A model generated the notes under the pieces. That model searched no databases and was not told where the DNA came from. It saw nothing but the letters and a program-made list of their open reading frames with translations. From positions 1-64,000 of the forward strand of contig JAJRPS010000003.1 of the NCBI GenBank assembly GCA_024280635.1: a DNA stretch of 64,000 bases, in the 5' to 3' direction. A program made the position numbers and the translations under genes. Origin of the DNA: Bacteroidota bacterium. GTDB taxonomy: Bacteria; Bacteroidota; Bacteroidia; Flavobacteriales; Flavobacteriaceae. Shown here piece after piece: positions 8,115 through 16,775 of this stretch; position 1 is the first letter of the stretch, and each line of letters opens with the position of its first letter.

Positions 8115-9974
8115 ATGATCAAAATAGATAATACAATAAATACTGCAAATATTTTAGTTGAAAGTAAAAAGTATAACCAAGCTATTGAATTATATAAAGA
8201 AGCTGTAAAAGATTCTGAAAGGGACGAACAAAAAATTGACCTTTACAATACCATAGGAAGGCTATATTTAAATCTAAAAGACATTAATAATGCTATAACC
8301 TATTTTGAACTATCATTAGCTACTCATAACGCGTTGAAAAAAGATAAAGCGAATACAATTATTATAAACAAAGCCACTGTGCTAAATAACCTTGGTGTTT
8401 TAGTTGTAAAAAATAACCCTAAAAAAGCAATGGTTTTTCATAAAGAAGCATTAGCTATTTTTGAAAATGTCTCACCAGAAGAAATTGATCTTTACAACAT
8501 CCATATTGCCAACACACATTACTCTTATGCAGATGCTGCTTTTGCAAAAGGTGATTATTATATGGCCAAAAAGCAATACAAAGCTGCTATTGAAAAATAT
8601 ACCGAAATAGGAATATCTATTGCTACAGAACCATTTATTGCAAATGCACATTACAATTTAGGTAATGTTTATACTGACGAAAATGCAGTCTATGACGCTA
8701 GAAGTAATTACTTAAGAGCTTTAAAAATATTTAGAAAATTATCTGAAGGTAATCCTAGCGCTTTTAACTCTTTAGTTGCTGCAACATATAATAACCTAGC
8801 TGTAACTGCTAAAACCATGTATCAATACGGTGATGCCATAACATATTATGAAAACTCATTAAAAGTATATGAGCAATTAATAGCCGAAAATAGAGATGCT
8901 TATTTACCTTTTTATGCTGCAACACTTAACAGTACTGCTATAATCTACTCTGAACAACATGAAGTGAAAGATGATTATGATAGTTTCGGTTTAACTGGAT
9001 TTTCTGGGTTTGGTACACTCTCTACTGACAATTCAATTGGATCTATTGAAAAAAAGGCTCAATTAGAAGATTACCGAAAAAGTAAAGCATTAGAGTATTA
9101 TACTCAAGCAATAAAAATATACAATGAACTAGCAGTTAATCAACCTGAGCTTTATACTCATTACTTAGCAACATCTCTTCACAATTTAGGTGTACTATAT
9201 GACAGTAAAGGAGACTTTAAGTTAGCTGAAGAAAACTTTGAAAAAGCGTTAAAAATAAGAAGAAATTTAGCCGAACAGCAACCCGAATCTTTTAATTTAG
9301 ATGTGTGTGTTACACTATTTAATATTGTAACAATGTACCAAAATTTATTAGAGCAAACAGTAAATCTAGATTTTAAAGTAGAGTCTTTAAAAATATTAGC
9401 TGAAATTAAGACCAGAATGAAAGGCTATGAAGATGATAAAAGACCTGTTGTACAAAGCATGTTTAGTGATTACAAATATTTTTTAGACTATTTTAATACC
9501 ATTAACCTAGAATACTTAGATGTATTTGATGCCATTGTTAAAGAAAATGCCGTTTTAGAAAAAATCAACGAAACTTTTGACCCAAAAGAGAAGCTGAAAA
9601 TGCAAAAACATGTAGTAAACTTGTATTACTTATTGAAAGAAAAATACCCAAACAACCCAAGGTTAAAAGAAGTACTCTTAAATGCTTACGTAAAATATTC
9701 ATGGTTTGCTTTGCGGTCAAATGAATTACCACTAGCTGAATTATCTATAAAAAGTGGTTATAAAATAAATAACGATAACCTAAATTTAAAAGCAAATGAA
9801 GCACATTTGTTTTTATTAAAAAAAGATGTTAAAAAAGCTATTAATATTTACAAGTCTTTATATGGAAAAGTAAACGAAGAAAATAAATCATTTTCAAATG
9901 TTATTGCCGAAGACTTAAGTACCCTAGAAAGAGATGGTTTACTTACTAAAGAACTAATATCTACCCTTATATAA
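8115..9974 (+). CDS. tetratricopeptide repeat protein of the hydrogenase locus
   Basis: 619 residues, no signal peptide or membrane segment, so probably cytoplasmic. About ten TPR-like helix pairs cover residues 1-430, e.g. KKYNQAIELYKEAVKDSER, NNAITYFELSLATHN, YGDAITYYENSLKVYEQL and FKLAEENFEKALKIRRNL. A Gly/Phe/Ser-rich insert near residue 290 (DSFGLTGFSGFGTLSTDNS) interrupts the array. Another helical block follows to the end. TPR arrays bind peptides or proteins; here it probably scaffolds the Aat-like and zinc-ribbon neighbours. It begins 4 bases after the Aat-like stop and ends 9 bases before the next gene. No specific family recognised. Confidence 0.8.
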   Translation: MIKIDNTINTANILVESKKYNQAIELYKEAVKDSERDEQKIDLYNTIGRLYLNLKDINNAITYFELSLATHNALKKDKANTIIINKATVLNNLGVLVVKNNPKKAMVFHKEALAIFENVSPEEIDLYNIHIANTHYSYADAAFAKGDYYMAKKQYKAAIEKYTEIGISIATEPFIANAHYNLGNVYTDENAVYDARSNYLRALKIFRKLSEGNPSAFNSLVAATYNNLAVTAKTMYQYGDAITYYENSLKVYEQLIAENRDAYLPFYAATLNSTAIIYSEQHEVKDDYDSFGLTGFSGFGTLSTDNSIGSIEKKAQLEDYRKSKALEYYTQAIKIYNELAVNQPELYTHYLATSLHNLGVLYDSKGDFKLAEENFEKALKIRRNLAEQQPESFNLDVCVTLFNIVTMYQNLLEQTVNLDFKVESLKILAEIKTRMKGYEDDKRPVVQSMFSDYKYFLDYFNTINLEYLDVFDAIVKENAVLEKINETFDPKEKLKMQKHVVNLYYLLKEKYPNNPRLKEVLLNAYVKYSWFALRSNELPLAELSIKSGYKINNDNLNLKANEAHLFLLKKDVKKAINIYKSLYGKVNEENKSFSNVIAEDLSTLERDGLLTKELISTLI

Positions 9975-9983
9975 AATACTATA

Positions 9984-10796
9984 ATGCATTTTAACCACTT
10001 ATCTTACAGCCTTATTTGTAATTCTTGTAATACTAAAACAAAAGGAGAAACCACTATTTTTACTGAAGACTCTCCAAAGAAATACATTCCTGAAAAACTA
10101 GGTAAAGAAATAGGTGGGTTTTCTAATTTAATTTGTGAATCTTGCAAAGCCATTGGAGAATTTAGGATTCATTCAACGAGTTTAAATGGAAGTGGAAAAA
10201 TTTTAAAAAAGTTTGAATTGACTGTTCATAAAAATGAAGGAAAGCTTAAAAGCTCTACAAAATTTTCTGACTTTTCAGATCAGCAACTTGATGAAATCTA
10301 CATCAAACTGAGAGCACGAATTGAAGAACTAAAAGGGCAATATATCCCTATAAAAAACAATGGATATGCCCATTTTTTAGTGGAAATTATTGATTTAAAA
10401 CCCTACATAAGAGTTACAAATTACGAAACAGAAGGAATTTCTACTGAAGAGTTAATTGACACTATTAATAGCCTTACAGGAAAAGAAAACATAAAAGGTA
10501 TTTCGGGTAAATTAAATAAAAAATTAGAAGACGCCTTTGAAGATTTAAAAGCTAATCAAAACGACCCTTTAGTTATAACTCATTTACAAAGTAAAGACAA
10601 ACTAACCAATTTTTATATCATAGCTAAATTACCAGATGCTGAAATTTATTATGGAATTTTAACCAATGAATATACACAACAAAAAATAATTGAAGGCATC
10701 CCTCTTGTTAATTTTGAACCTTTAGATTTAATAGAAGTACCCATGACGCCATTTAAAGCCGTTCCGTTTATTATTGAAGATAAAAAAAGAGTTTAA
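9984..10796 (+). CDS. uncharacterised zinc-ribbon protein (270 aa) of the hydrogenase locus
   Basis: Two CxxC pairs near the N-terminus (C12/C15 and C51/C54) would form a zinc ribbon or rubredoxin-like site with a 35-residue spacer. Residues after about 65 form an alpha/beta region with a likely coiled helix (DQQLDEIYIKLRARIEELK) and no motif I can name. No signal peptide. It sits between the TPR gene and a 76-residue protein with the same CxxC spacing, so the two look like products of a domain duplication. Function unknown; a metal-handling, redox-protection or scaffold role in hydrogenase maturation is inferred from context only. Confidence 0.7.
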   Translation: MHFNHLSYSLICNSCNTKTKGETTIFTEDSPKKYIPEKLGKEIGGFSNLICESCKAIGEFRIHSTSLNGSGKILKKFELTVHKNEGKLKSSTKFSDFSDQQLDEIYIKLRARIEELKGQYIPIKNNGYAHFLVEIIDLKPYIRVTNYETEGISTEELIDTINSLTGKENIKGISGKLNKKLEDAFEDLKANQNDPLVITHLQSKDKLTNFYIIAKLPDAEIYYGILTNEYTQQKIIEGIPLVNFEPLDLIEVPMTPFKAVPFIIEDKKRV

Positions 10797-10799
10797 GCC

Positions 10800-11030
10800 A
10801 TGGCTATTTTTAAAAATAAAATACTTCATGACCTAGTTTGTCAAAACTGCAATAACCTCCAATTAAATGGAATTAGCAGCATTAATACTAATCAATCAAT
10901 AGAAATATTATCTCATCAAAAACTTGTTGAAATTTTAAACAATTTTGAACAAAAAAAATGTACCAATTGTAACACTAAGGGTAAGTGGATTGTTTCTAAA
11001 ATATTTATTGTTGAATCATTAAAAGAATAA
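10800..11030 (+). CDS. small zinc-ribbon protein (76 aa), relative of the preceding gene's N-terminus
   Basis: 76 residues with C14/C17 and C54/C57. The pattern LVCQNCN, then CTNCNTKGKW parallels LICNSCN, then CESCKAIGEF in the gene upstream, with spacers of 36 and 35 residues. It begins 3 bases after that gene's stop, so the two are surely co-transcribed. It is the last gene of the plus-strand module and its stop lies 9 bases from the convergent hypX end. Unknown function. Rubredoxin-like HoxR proteins in other O2-tolerant hydrogenase operons have a comparable size and two CxxC motifs, but the residues between differ, so the similarity may be only analogy. Confidence 0.7.
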   Translation: MAIFKNKILHDLVCQNCNNLQLNGISSINTNQSIEILSHQKLVEILNNFEQKKCTNCNTKGKWIVSKIFIVESLKE

Positions 11031-11039
11031 TCTTTAACC

Positions 11040-12766
11040 TTAATATTTAATATTTTCCCACTTCCTTTTTCTATAAATTTCCCTTCTGTTTTGGTACAAA
11101 TTTTGCACTGTTTCAGAGGTAGAATCTTCAATTTTATGTACAAAACAAAACCGCTTATAATTATAGTTTAAATCGTTTTCAAAAAAGTTTTTGTGCATTT
11201 TTTCAAGTTCTTCTTTTCTATATTGCTCTAGAGGCTTATTACGTTCGTCTTTTTTTCGTTGAAATTTTTTTTCTCTAATTAGTTTATCAAAATAATCAAG
11301 TTCAATTATTTTTTTTGCTTGATCTTTTACATATTTAACAAATTCATTGTTATTTCCCCCAAAATATCCATCAATTAGTCCAATTTCATTAGCAACAGCT
11401 ACCCCCCATGGCAAACAATCTTCTGTAAATCGTTCTGCTTTTTTAAAACCAATTCTTTTGGGTAATAAATAAGTCCAGTATTCTGAACCATAAAGCCCCA
11501 TGTTTTTAGTGTGAGGGTTTAAAACAATTCCATCTCTACATAAAACTTTATCGGCAGCTAAAGCTAAAGATACGCCTCCTGCTCCCGCATTACCTTGTAA
11601 TGCTGAAATTATATAATGTTCTGTTGACGAAATCAGTTCTAAAATCAAATTATCAATGGCATTTATATTGTCCCAAGATTCTACTGCTGGTTTATTAGAG
11701 TTTTCAATAATATTTAAATGAATTCCGTTTGACCAAACATCACTACCTCCCATTAAAACAATTAGCCTTACTCTTAATTTGGCTTCAATTATAGTTTCCC
11801 TCAACCTATTGCATTGATTTGTATTCATCGCACCGTTATAAAAATCAAAATAAATATATCCAATTTCATTTTCTTCAACAAATCGTATTTCTTGCCAAGT
11901 ATTGGTATTAAAAACATCAAATGGGGATAACGGTTCTTCTTTTAGTTCCAAATCTTTTCCTTCTAAAGCTATTGTTGCAGGTACTTTTATAAATCCTTTT
12001 TCGTTCTTCTTTAAATGCGTCAACCATATCGCATCATCTTTAGTTGCAATACAAATAGCGTTATTCCTTTGAGCCAAAATATCTCCAGGATTTCCTTTTA
12101 AATTATCTTCTAAATGTACGCCATAACAAAAATATTCTTCATCAAATAAAGAAATCAATACCCCTGGAGAACTGTCTGCTGCCTTTATTTTCCTTATAAT
12201 TGAATGTGTGTCATCACTCCATGAAAAGCAAAAATCACTTTGTGTAGTTTTATTATTCCATTTTCCTTTAATATCAGAACAAGAGTAGTCTAGTTTTTGA
12301 GCTTTAAAATTTGGATTATTAAAATTATCAATAGCTTGTAAAACACCTTTAGATGCAGCTTGTGTAACCTCATTTCTATATAATTCTCCTTTACTAACAT
12401 CTCTTAGCTTAAATGAATTATAACTCCAAATATCTCCTGCATCCATTTTTTCTACTGCTTGCAGAATAGTAACCCCCCATTCTTTTTCTTGTCTCAATAT
12501 AGCCCAATCCAATGAAGAAGCCCCTCTATCTCCTTTATACCAGGATGAACAATTAAACAAATGTATTTTGTGTAAATTTCCTCAGGAATTTTTGAAATCA
12601 AAAAAGGGGAAATTATGATGTCAGGGTTATAACTATCAGTTTCAGAAATTAATTGCTTTTCTGATTTCGGAATAACAACATTTACTTCATGATTTAGTCT
12701 ATCTAACTCTATCCAAAGCCTTTGAGCCATCCCGTTGAATGCTGTAGTTATGAATTGAATTCTCAT
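11040..12766 (-). pseudogene. hypX: HypX (CO-forming hydrogenase maturation protein), interrupted by a frameshift
   Basis: Two overlapping frames (12494-12766 and 11040-12560) together encode a full HypX of about 575 residues. The N-terminal part has the formyltransferase domain (MRIQFITTAFNGMAQRLWIE, then LIVHPGI). The second frame resumes with KGDRGASSLDWAIL and continues through the enoyl-CoA hydratase-like domain (LMGGSDVWSNGIHLN, then QGNAGAGGVSLALAADK). The shift lies at the three-T run 12534-12536: one additional base there would join the frames exactly (HPGIKGDRG). Read as is, translation ends after 90 residues. HypX converts formyl-THF via formyl-CoA to the active-site CO under aerobic conditions. 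This may be a real mutation, an assembly error or, less likely, a -1 slip on A_AAG. It follows hypD directly, with no gap. Confidence 0.85.
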
Positions 12767-13867
12767 TTATTCTATCTCCTCTATCATGTCTGCAAAATGG
12801 TAATATGCTGCACAGGCTCCTTCTGAACTTACCATTGGAGCTCCTATTGGAAATTGCGGAGTACAAGTTTTTCCAAATTCAGGACATTGATTAGGTCTGA
12901 TTATACCTTTCATAATATCCCCTGCTAAACAAGCTTGATTTTCTTCTGCTTCTTCAATATTCACATCAAATTTTAACATCGCATCAAATGCAGCATAGTT
13001 TTCTTTTAATTGATATCCACTCATTGGAATGTTTTCCATACCACGCCAAACCCTGTCTGTAATTTCAAATACCTTAGCAATAACATCTTGGGCTGTTTCA
13101 TTACCCTCTTCTGTAACTATTCTTGAGTATTGGTTTTCCACTTCAAACCTACCTTCTTCTAATTGTTTTACAGTCATTAAAATGCCTTGTAATATATCTA
13201 ACGGCTCAAATCCTGTTACAACAATAGGTACTTCAAATTTTTCTACTAAAGGATAGTATTCCCAATATCCCATAATAGCACATACATGACCAGCAGCCAA
13301 AAACCCGTCAATATTACTATCAACATCCTCCATTACATTTTCAATTGCTGGAGGGACTAATACATGAGATGTTAAAATTGAGTAATTTTTTAATCCTAAT
13401 TTTTCGGCATGTATAACAGATAATGCATTTGCAGGTGCTGTAGTTTCAAAACCAACTGCAAAAAAAACGACTTCTTTATCAAGATTTTCTTTAGCTATAT
13501 TAACAGCCTCTAATGGAGAGTATAAAATTCTAATATCTGCCCCTTGTGCTTTCGCTTCTAAAATACTTTTACTGGATCCTGGTACTCTAATCATATCTCC
13601 AAAACTACACAGGATAACATTTTTTTCTTCTGCTAAGTATATTGCTTTGTCAATAAGATGCAAAGGGGTAACACAAACTGGACATCCCGGACCGTGAACC
13701 ATGGTAATTTCTTTTGGAAGAACACTTAAAATTCCATTTTTCACCAATGAATGTGTCTGCCCTCCACAAACCTCCATTATTTTCCATGGTTTGGTAACCG
13801 TTTTTTTTATTTCCTCTAAAACTTTTAACGCTAACTCAGGATCTCTATATTCAGTTAAATATTTCAT
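12767..13867 (-). CDS. hypD: hydrogenase formation protein HypD
   Basis: 366 residues. HypD is the Fe-S scaffold on which, with HypC, the Fe(CN)2CO unit is assembled. Visible motifs are CGGQTH (C34), GPGCPVC (C62, C65), GFETTAPA, and the C-terminal [4Fe-4S] cysteine set beginning [16 protein letters not shown] and continuing through [10 protein letters not shown]. All known essential cysteines appear present. It directly precedes hypX and follows a small membrane protein gene. A TAnnTTTG element upstream suggests that hypD-hypX can also be expressed separately from the hydrogenase structural genes. Confidence 0.97.
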   Translation of the reverse strand: MKYLTEYRDPELALKVLEEIKKTVTKPWKIMEVCGGQTHSLVKNGILSVLPKEITMVHGPGCPVCVTPLHLIDKAIYLAEEKNVILCSFGDMIRVPGSSKSILEAKAQGADIRILYSPLEAVNIAKENLDKEVVFFAVGFETTAPANALSVIHAEKLGLKNYSILTSHVLVPPAIENVMEDVDSNIDGFLAAGHVCAIMGYWEYYPLVEKFEVPIVVTGFEPLDILQGILMTVKQLEEGRFEVENQYSRIVTEEGNETAQDVIAKVFEITDRVWRGMENIPMSGYQLKENYAAFDAMLKFDVNIEEAEENQACLAGDIMKGIIRPNQCPEFGKTCTPQFPIGAPMVSSEGACAAYYHFADMIEEIE

Positions 13868-13895
13868 TTTATTAAATCAAAGTTAATTATAAATA

Positions 13896-13903
13896 CAAAT
13901 ATA
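13896..13903 (-). promoter_or_regulatory. -7 element (TATATTTG) for hypD
   Basis: TATATTTG on the minus strand about 29 bases before the hypD ATG fits TAnnTTTG. The -33 box is not clear. Confidence 0.35.
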
Positions 13904-13956
13904 GGATTATTATCGCCTAAAAATATTGAGTTTATCAAGATTAAAATAACAACGCT

Positions 13957-14259
13957 TTATTTATTTCTATTTAAGTACGATTTTATTTTATTTAAAAATA
14001 AAATTCCAAAAACCCCTCCTATTGCAGAAATTAGCAAATTTAGTATCAATAGATAAACAATAATTTTATTTTCATTTACAATCTCAAATGGAGAAAGCCC
14101 TAATCTATTAAAAATTTTAATAAAAAAGACACTTCCAAAAACTCCCACAAGCACATTTCCTTTAAAACCAAAAGAATACTTGCTATATACCTTTGTAAAA
14201 ATCAATGTACCTATTATACCGAGTATAATACTTAATAAAGAGAGTAATGTTTCTGTCAT
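13957..14259 (-). CDS. small membrane protein, GlsB/YeaQ-like hydrophobicity pattern
   Basis: 100 residues with three hydrophobic segments (LLSLLSIILGIIGTLIF, NVLVGVFGSVFFIKIF, IVYLLILNLLISAIGGVFGI) and a basic C-terminus (NKIKSYLNRNK). The Gly spacing in segments two and three recalls the transglycosylase-associated GlsB/YeaQ family, but key motifs are not sharp. It starts 8 bases after the cydB stop and is probably in the same transcript. It is too long and too different to be a CydX-type bd oxidase subunit. Function unknown. Confidence 0.6.
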   Translation of the reverse strand: MTETLLSLLSIILGIIGTLIFTKVYSKYSFGFKGNVLVGVFGSVFFIKIFNRLGLSPFEIVNENKIIVYLLILNLLISAIGGVFGILFLNKIKSYLNRNK

Positions 14260-14267
14260 TATTTCAT

Positions 14268-15341
14268 TTAATGTCCATAATTCATTTCATCAATTTTACC
14301 CCCTAACAGCCTTTTTTGAACTATTAAATATATAAATAATAAAATAAAACCTACTACTCCCCAATAAGCAGCTACACTTAATCCATAATTTGTACTTGCA
14401 GTATTATATATGGTTAATGATTCGTTTATAGTATTTGTAGACGGTAATACAACAGGAAACATAGATGCTAATGTTGATGTTATAGCACCTAATATCATTA
14501 AAGAGGATAGTATAAAGCTGTACATATCATTTTTATACTTTCTAATAAAAAACAGTCCAAATAGGCTTCCAAAATATAGTGTTGGAAAAATAAAAAACAG
14601 AGGATTTTCTATGAAATTTTTAAATGGTGTTGGATTAATTAAATGCCATATTGCTAATGAAAATATTGTTAAAACTACTTGAGCAATTGCTAAATTAAAG
14701 ATTACTTTTTTTAATTTATTATTAATAGACGAGTTTGTTTTTAAAATAACCCAATTGGCTCCGTGAATTGAAAGCGTTACTACAGATATAATTCCAATTG
14801 TTAAAGTGAACCAATCAATAACACCTACATCTACTTGTGTAGGGCTAAAGCTACTATTCCATAAAGGTAAAAAGAAATAATATTTTTCATATAATGAAAC
14901 TCCATTTTCTACCCCTCCTAAATTCACTCCTCTTGCTACATTACCTAATGCTACTCCAAAAAACAATGCTAACAACAAACTAGAAACTCCAAAAGCTTTA
15001 TCCCAAATATCTTTCCACATTTGGTATTTAAATTGACCTCTAAACTCCAAGCCTATTGCCCTAAAAACAATAAACCATAAAATCATAATTAAGGGCAAAT
15101 AAAACCCACTAAATGCAGATGCATATAATAATGGAAATGCCATAAAAATCATACCACCACCGGCTACCAACCAAACTTCATTTGAATCCCAAAATAACCC
15201 TGCAGCTTTAGCAATGACTTCTTTATCTTTTTCTTTTTTAGCAAAAAATAAATGTATAATACCTGTACCAAAATCATATCCGTCCAAAACAAAAAAGACC
15301 CCTAGAACGATTACTACTAATATAAACCAAAAAACTTCCAT
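14268..15341 (-). CDS. cydB: cytochrome bd-type quinol oxidase subunit II
   Basis: 357 residues, polytopic. The N-terminus (FVLDGYDFGTGIIHLFF) and LFWDSNEVWLVAGGGMIFMAFPLLYA are characteristic of CydB. It partners with CydA to reduce O2 to water using quinol. It starts 21 bases after cydA and lies within the hydrogenase gene run, before a small membrane gene and hypD. Length and motifs are normal. Confidence 0.96.
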   Translation of the reverse strand: MEVFWFILVVIVLGVFFVLDGYDFGTGIIHLFFAKKEKDKEVIAKAAGLFWDSNEVWLVAGGGMIFMAFPLLYASAFSGFYLPLIMILWFIVFRAIGLEFRGQFKYQMWKDIWDKAFGVSSLLLALFFGVALGNVARGVNLGGVENGVSLYEKYYFFLPLWNSSFSPTQVDVGVIDWFTLTIGIISVVTLSIHGANWVILKTNSSINNKLKKVIFNLAIAQVVLTIFSLAIWHLINPTPFKNFIENPLFFIFPTLYFGSLFGLFFIRKYKNDMYSFILSSLMILGAITSTLASMFPVVLPSTNTINESLTIYNTASTNYGLSVAAYWGVVGFILLFIYLIVQKRLLGGKIDEMNYGH

Positions 15342-15362
15342 AATAACTTAATTTTTAACTAT

Positions 15363-16715
15363 TTAATGAGATGATTGCGATGATTGAAGTGCTGGACCTT
15401 CATTAATAGTTTTACCAACCAACACTAAAAATAGTAACCCTAAAAGCATATAAAGAGCTACAAACCCTAATAAGGTAAATAATGTATTTCCTGATGATAC
15501 TGTTGGAGATAAACCTTCTTTTGTACGCAATAAACCATAAACAAGAAAAGGTTGCCTACCTAGCTCAGCCGTATACCATCCCGTAATATTAGCTATGTAA
15601 GGAAAGGGTACTAAAAACATAATTGTCCATAATAAAGATTTAACTTTATGTAATTTATTTTTCCATAGAAAAAAACCTGCTAAAGCCATAATTGCTATAA
15701 AAATAGTACCTAAACCTACCATAATATGGTATGCATAATATAACGCAGGTATATTATCTGGAAGATCTTCTTTTTTAAATTGATCCATTCCTCGTATTTG
15801 CTTGTCCCAGTCTTGGTAAGTTAAAAAACTTAATATATTGGGTACGGCTATTTTATTATCTAATTTTTTATCAAGCATATTGGGCTGACCTATTAATATA
15901 ATTTCTGCCCCATCATGCTCTGTTTCAAAAATACCTTCCATTGCCGCAAAAGTAGCTGGCTGAAACTTTGCTACATTTTTTGCATTCCAATCACCTGTAG
16001 GCATTGCTACTAAAAAACTAGATATTAAACCAAATACAACTCCTGTTTTTAAAAATAATTTACCATATTCAACATTTTTATTTCTTAAAACATAAAACGC
16101 TCCAATTGATGAAACTACGAATGATGATGTAACTAGAGATGCCATTTGATTGTGTAAAAACGCAGGTATTGTCCATGGGTTTTGAAAAACTAGAGCGCTA
16201 AAACTAGTAAGATTAAAAACTCCATTTTCAAGTAATTCGTACCCTACAGGATTTTGCATCCAAGCATTTGTTGCTAATATTAAATAACCACTTGCCCAAG
16301 ACCCCAAAAACACTAAAAAAGCCATTAAAAAGTGCATTTTTTTACTCATTAACTTTTCGCCAAAAATAAATAATACTAAAAAAGAGGATTCTAAAAAGAA
16401 AGAAAACATTCCTTCCATAGCAAGTGTTTGCCCAATAACATTACCTGTTAGCCTTGAAAATTCTGACCAATTGGTCCCAAACTGAAACTCCATAGGAATT
16501 CCTGTCACAACTCCCATTGTAAAATTAATTGCAAATATTTTCATGAAAAAATGAGCAGCTGTATTATATTTTTCATCTTTATCTTTTCCAAAAACATATT
16601 TACCTTTTAGATAAACAATAATTAAGGCTAACCCCATTGTTAATTGAGGAAATATATAATGAAACGTAATTGTGAATGCAAATTGCAATCTGTCATAAAA
16701 TAGCATGTCTTCCAT
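15363..16715 (-). CDS. cydA: cytochrome bd-type quinol oxidase subunit I
   Basis: 450 residues. CydA holds the hemes and the quinol site. His19 (FHYIFPQLTMGLA) is the expected heme b595 ligand. Glu residues in QTLAMEGMFSFFLESSF match the proton-channel helix. FLHNQMASL supplies a heme b558 His, and ITGWYTAELGRQPFLVYG is the signature segment, with Phe where many have Trp. The Q-loop (about residues 250-310) is short, as in the CydA short-loop class. It lies between the unknown 113-residue gene and cydB in the hydrogenase operon, so it probably serves as terminal oxidase for H2-derived quinol. A 14-bp palindrome lies about 50 bases upstream. Confidence 0.96.
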   Translation of the reverse strand: MEDMLFYDRLQFAFTITFHYIFPQLTMGLALIIVYLKGKYVFGKDKDEKYNTAAHFFMKIFAINFTMGVVTGIPMEFQFGTNWSEFSRLTGNVIGQTLAMEGMFSFFLESSFLVLFIFGEKLMSKKMHFLMAFLVFLGSWASGYLILATNAWMQNPVGYELLENGVFNLTSFSALVFQNPWTIPAFLHNQMASLVTSSFVVSSIGAFYVLRNKNVEYGKLFLKTGVVFGLISSFLVAMPTGDWNAKNVAKFQPATFAAMEGIFETEHDGAEIILIGQPNMLDKKLDNKIAVPNILSFLTYQDWDKQIRGMDQFKKEDLPDNIPALYYAYHIMVGLGTIFIAIMALAGFFLWKNKLHKVKSLLWTIMFLVPFPYIANITGWYTAELGRQPFLVYGLLRTKEGLSPTVSSGNTLFTLLGFVALYMLLGLLFLVLVGKTINEGPALQSSQSSH

Positions 16716-16761
16716 AGTATGTTTTTTTTTGCGAAGATATAAAGTTGGTATAATTAAACAT

Positions 16762-16775
16762 GTAACAATTGTTAC
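16762..16775. promoter_or_regulatory. 14-bp palindrome upstream of cydA (candidate FNR/CRP-type operator)
   Basis: GTAACAATTGTTAC is a perfect palindrome centred 53-54 bases upstream of the cydA ATG, overlapping the last codons and stop of the 113-residue gene. Its two half sites (TTGTTAC) separated by a short centre resemble sites of the CRP/FNR family, many of which respond to O2 or redox state. No clear TAnnTTTG lies between it and cydA, which would fit an activated promoter. Regulator identity is inferred. Confidence 0.45.

Noticed and set aside
12494-12560. Two separate genes, a 90-residue formyltransferase and a 506-residue hydratase, with overlapping ends
   Set aside because: The ATG at 12560 lies inside the conserved HPGIKGDRG segment and its first nine residues are not HypX-like in that frame, so this is one gene with a frameshift.
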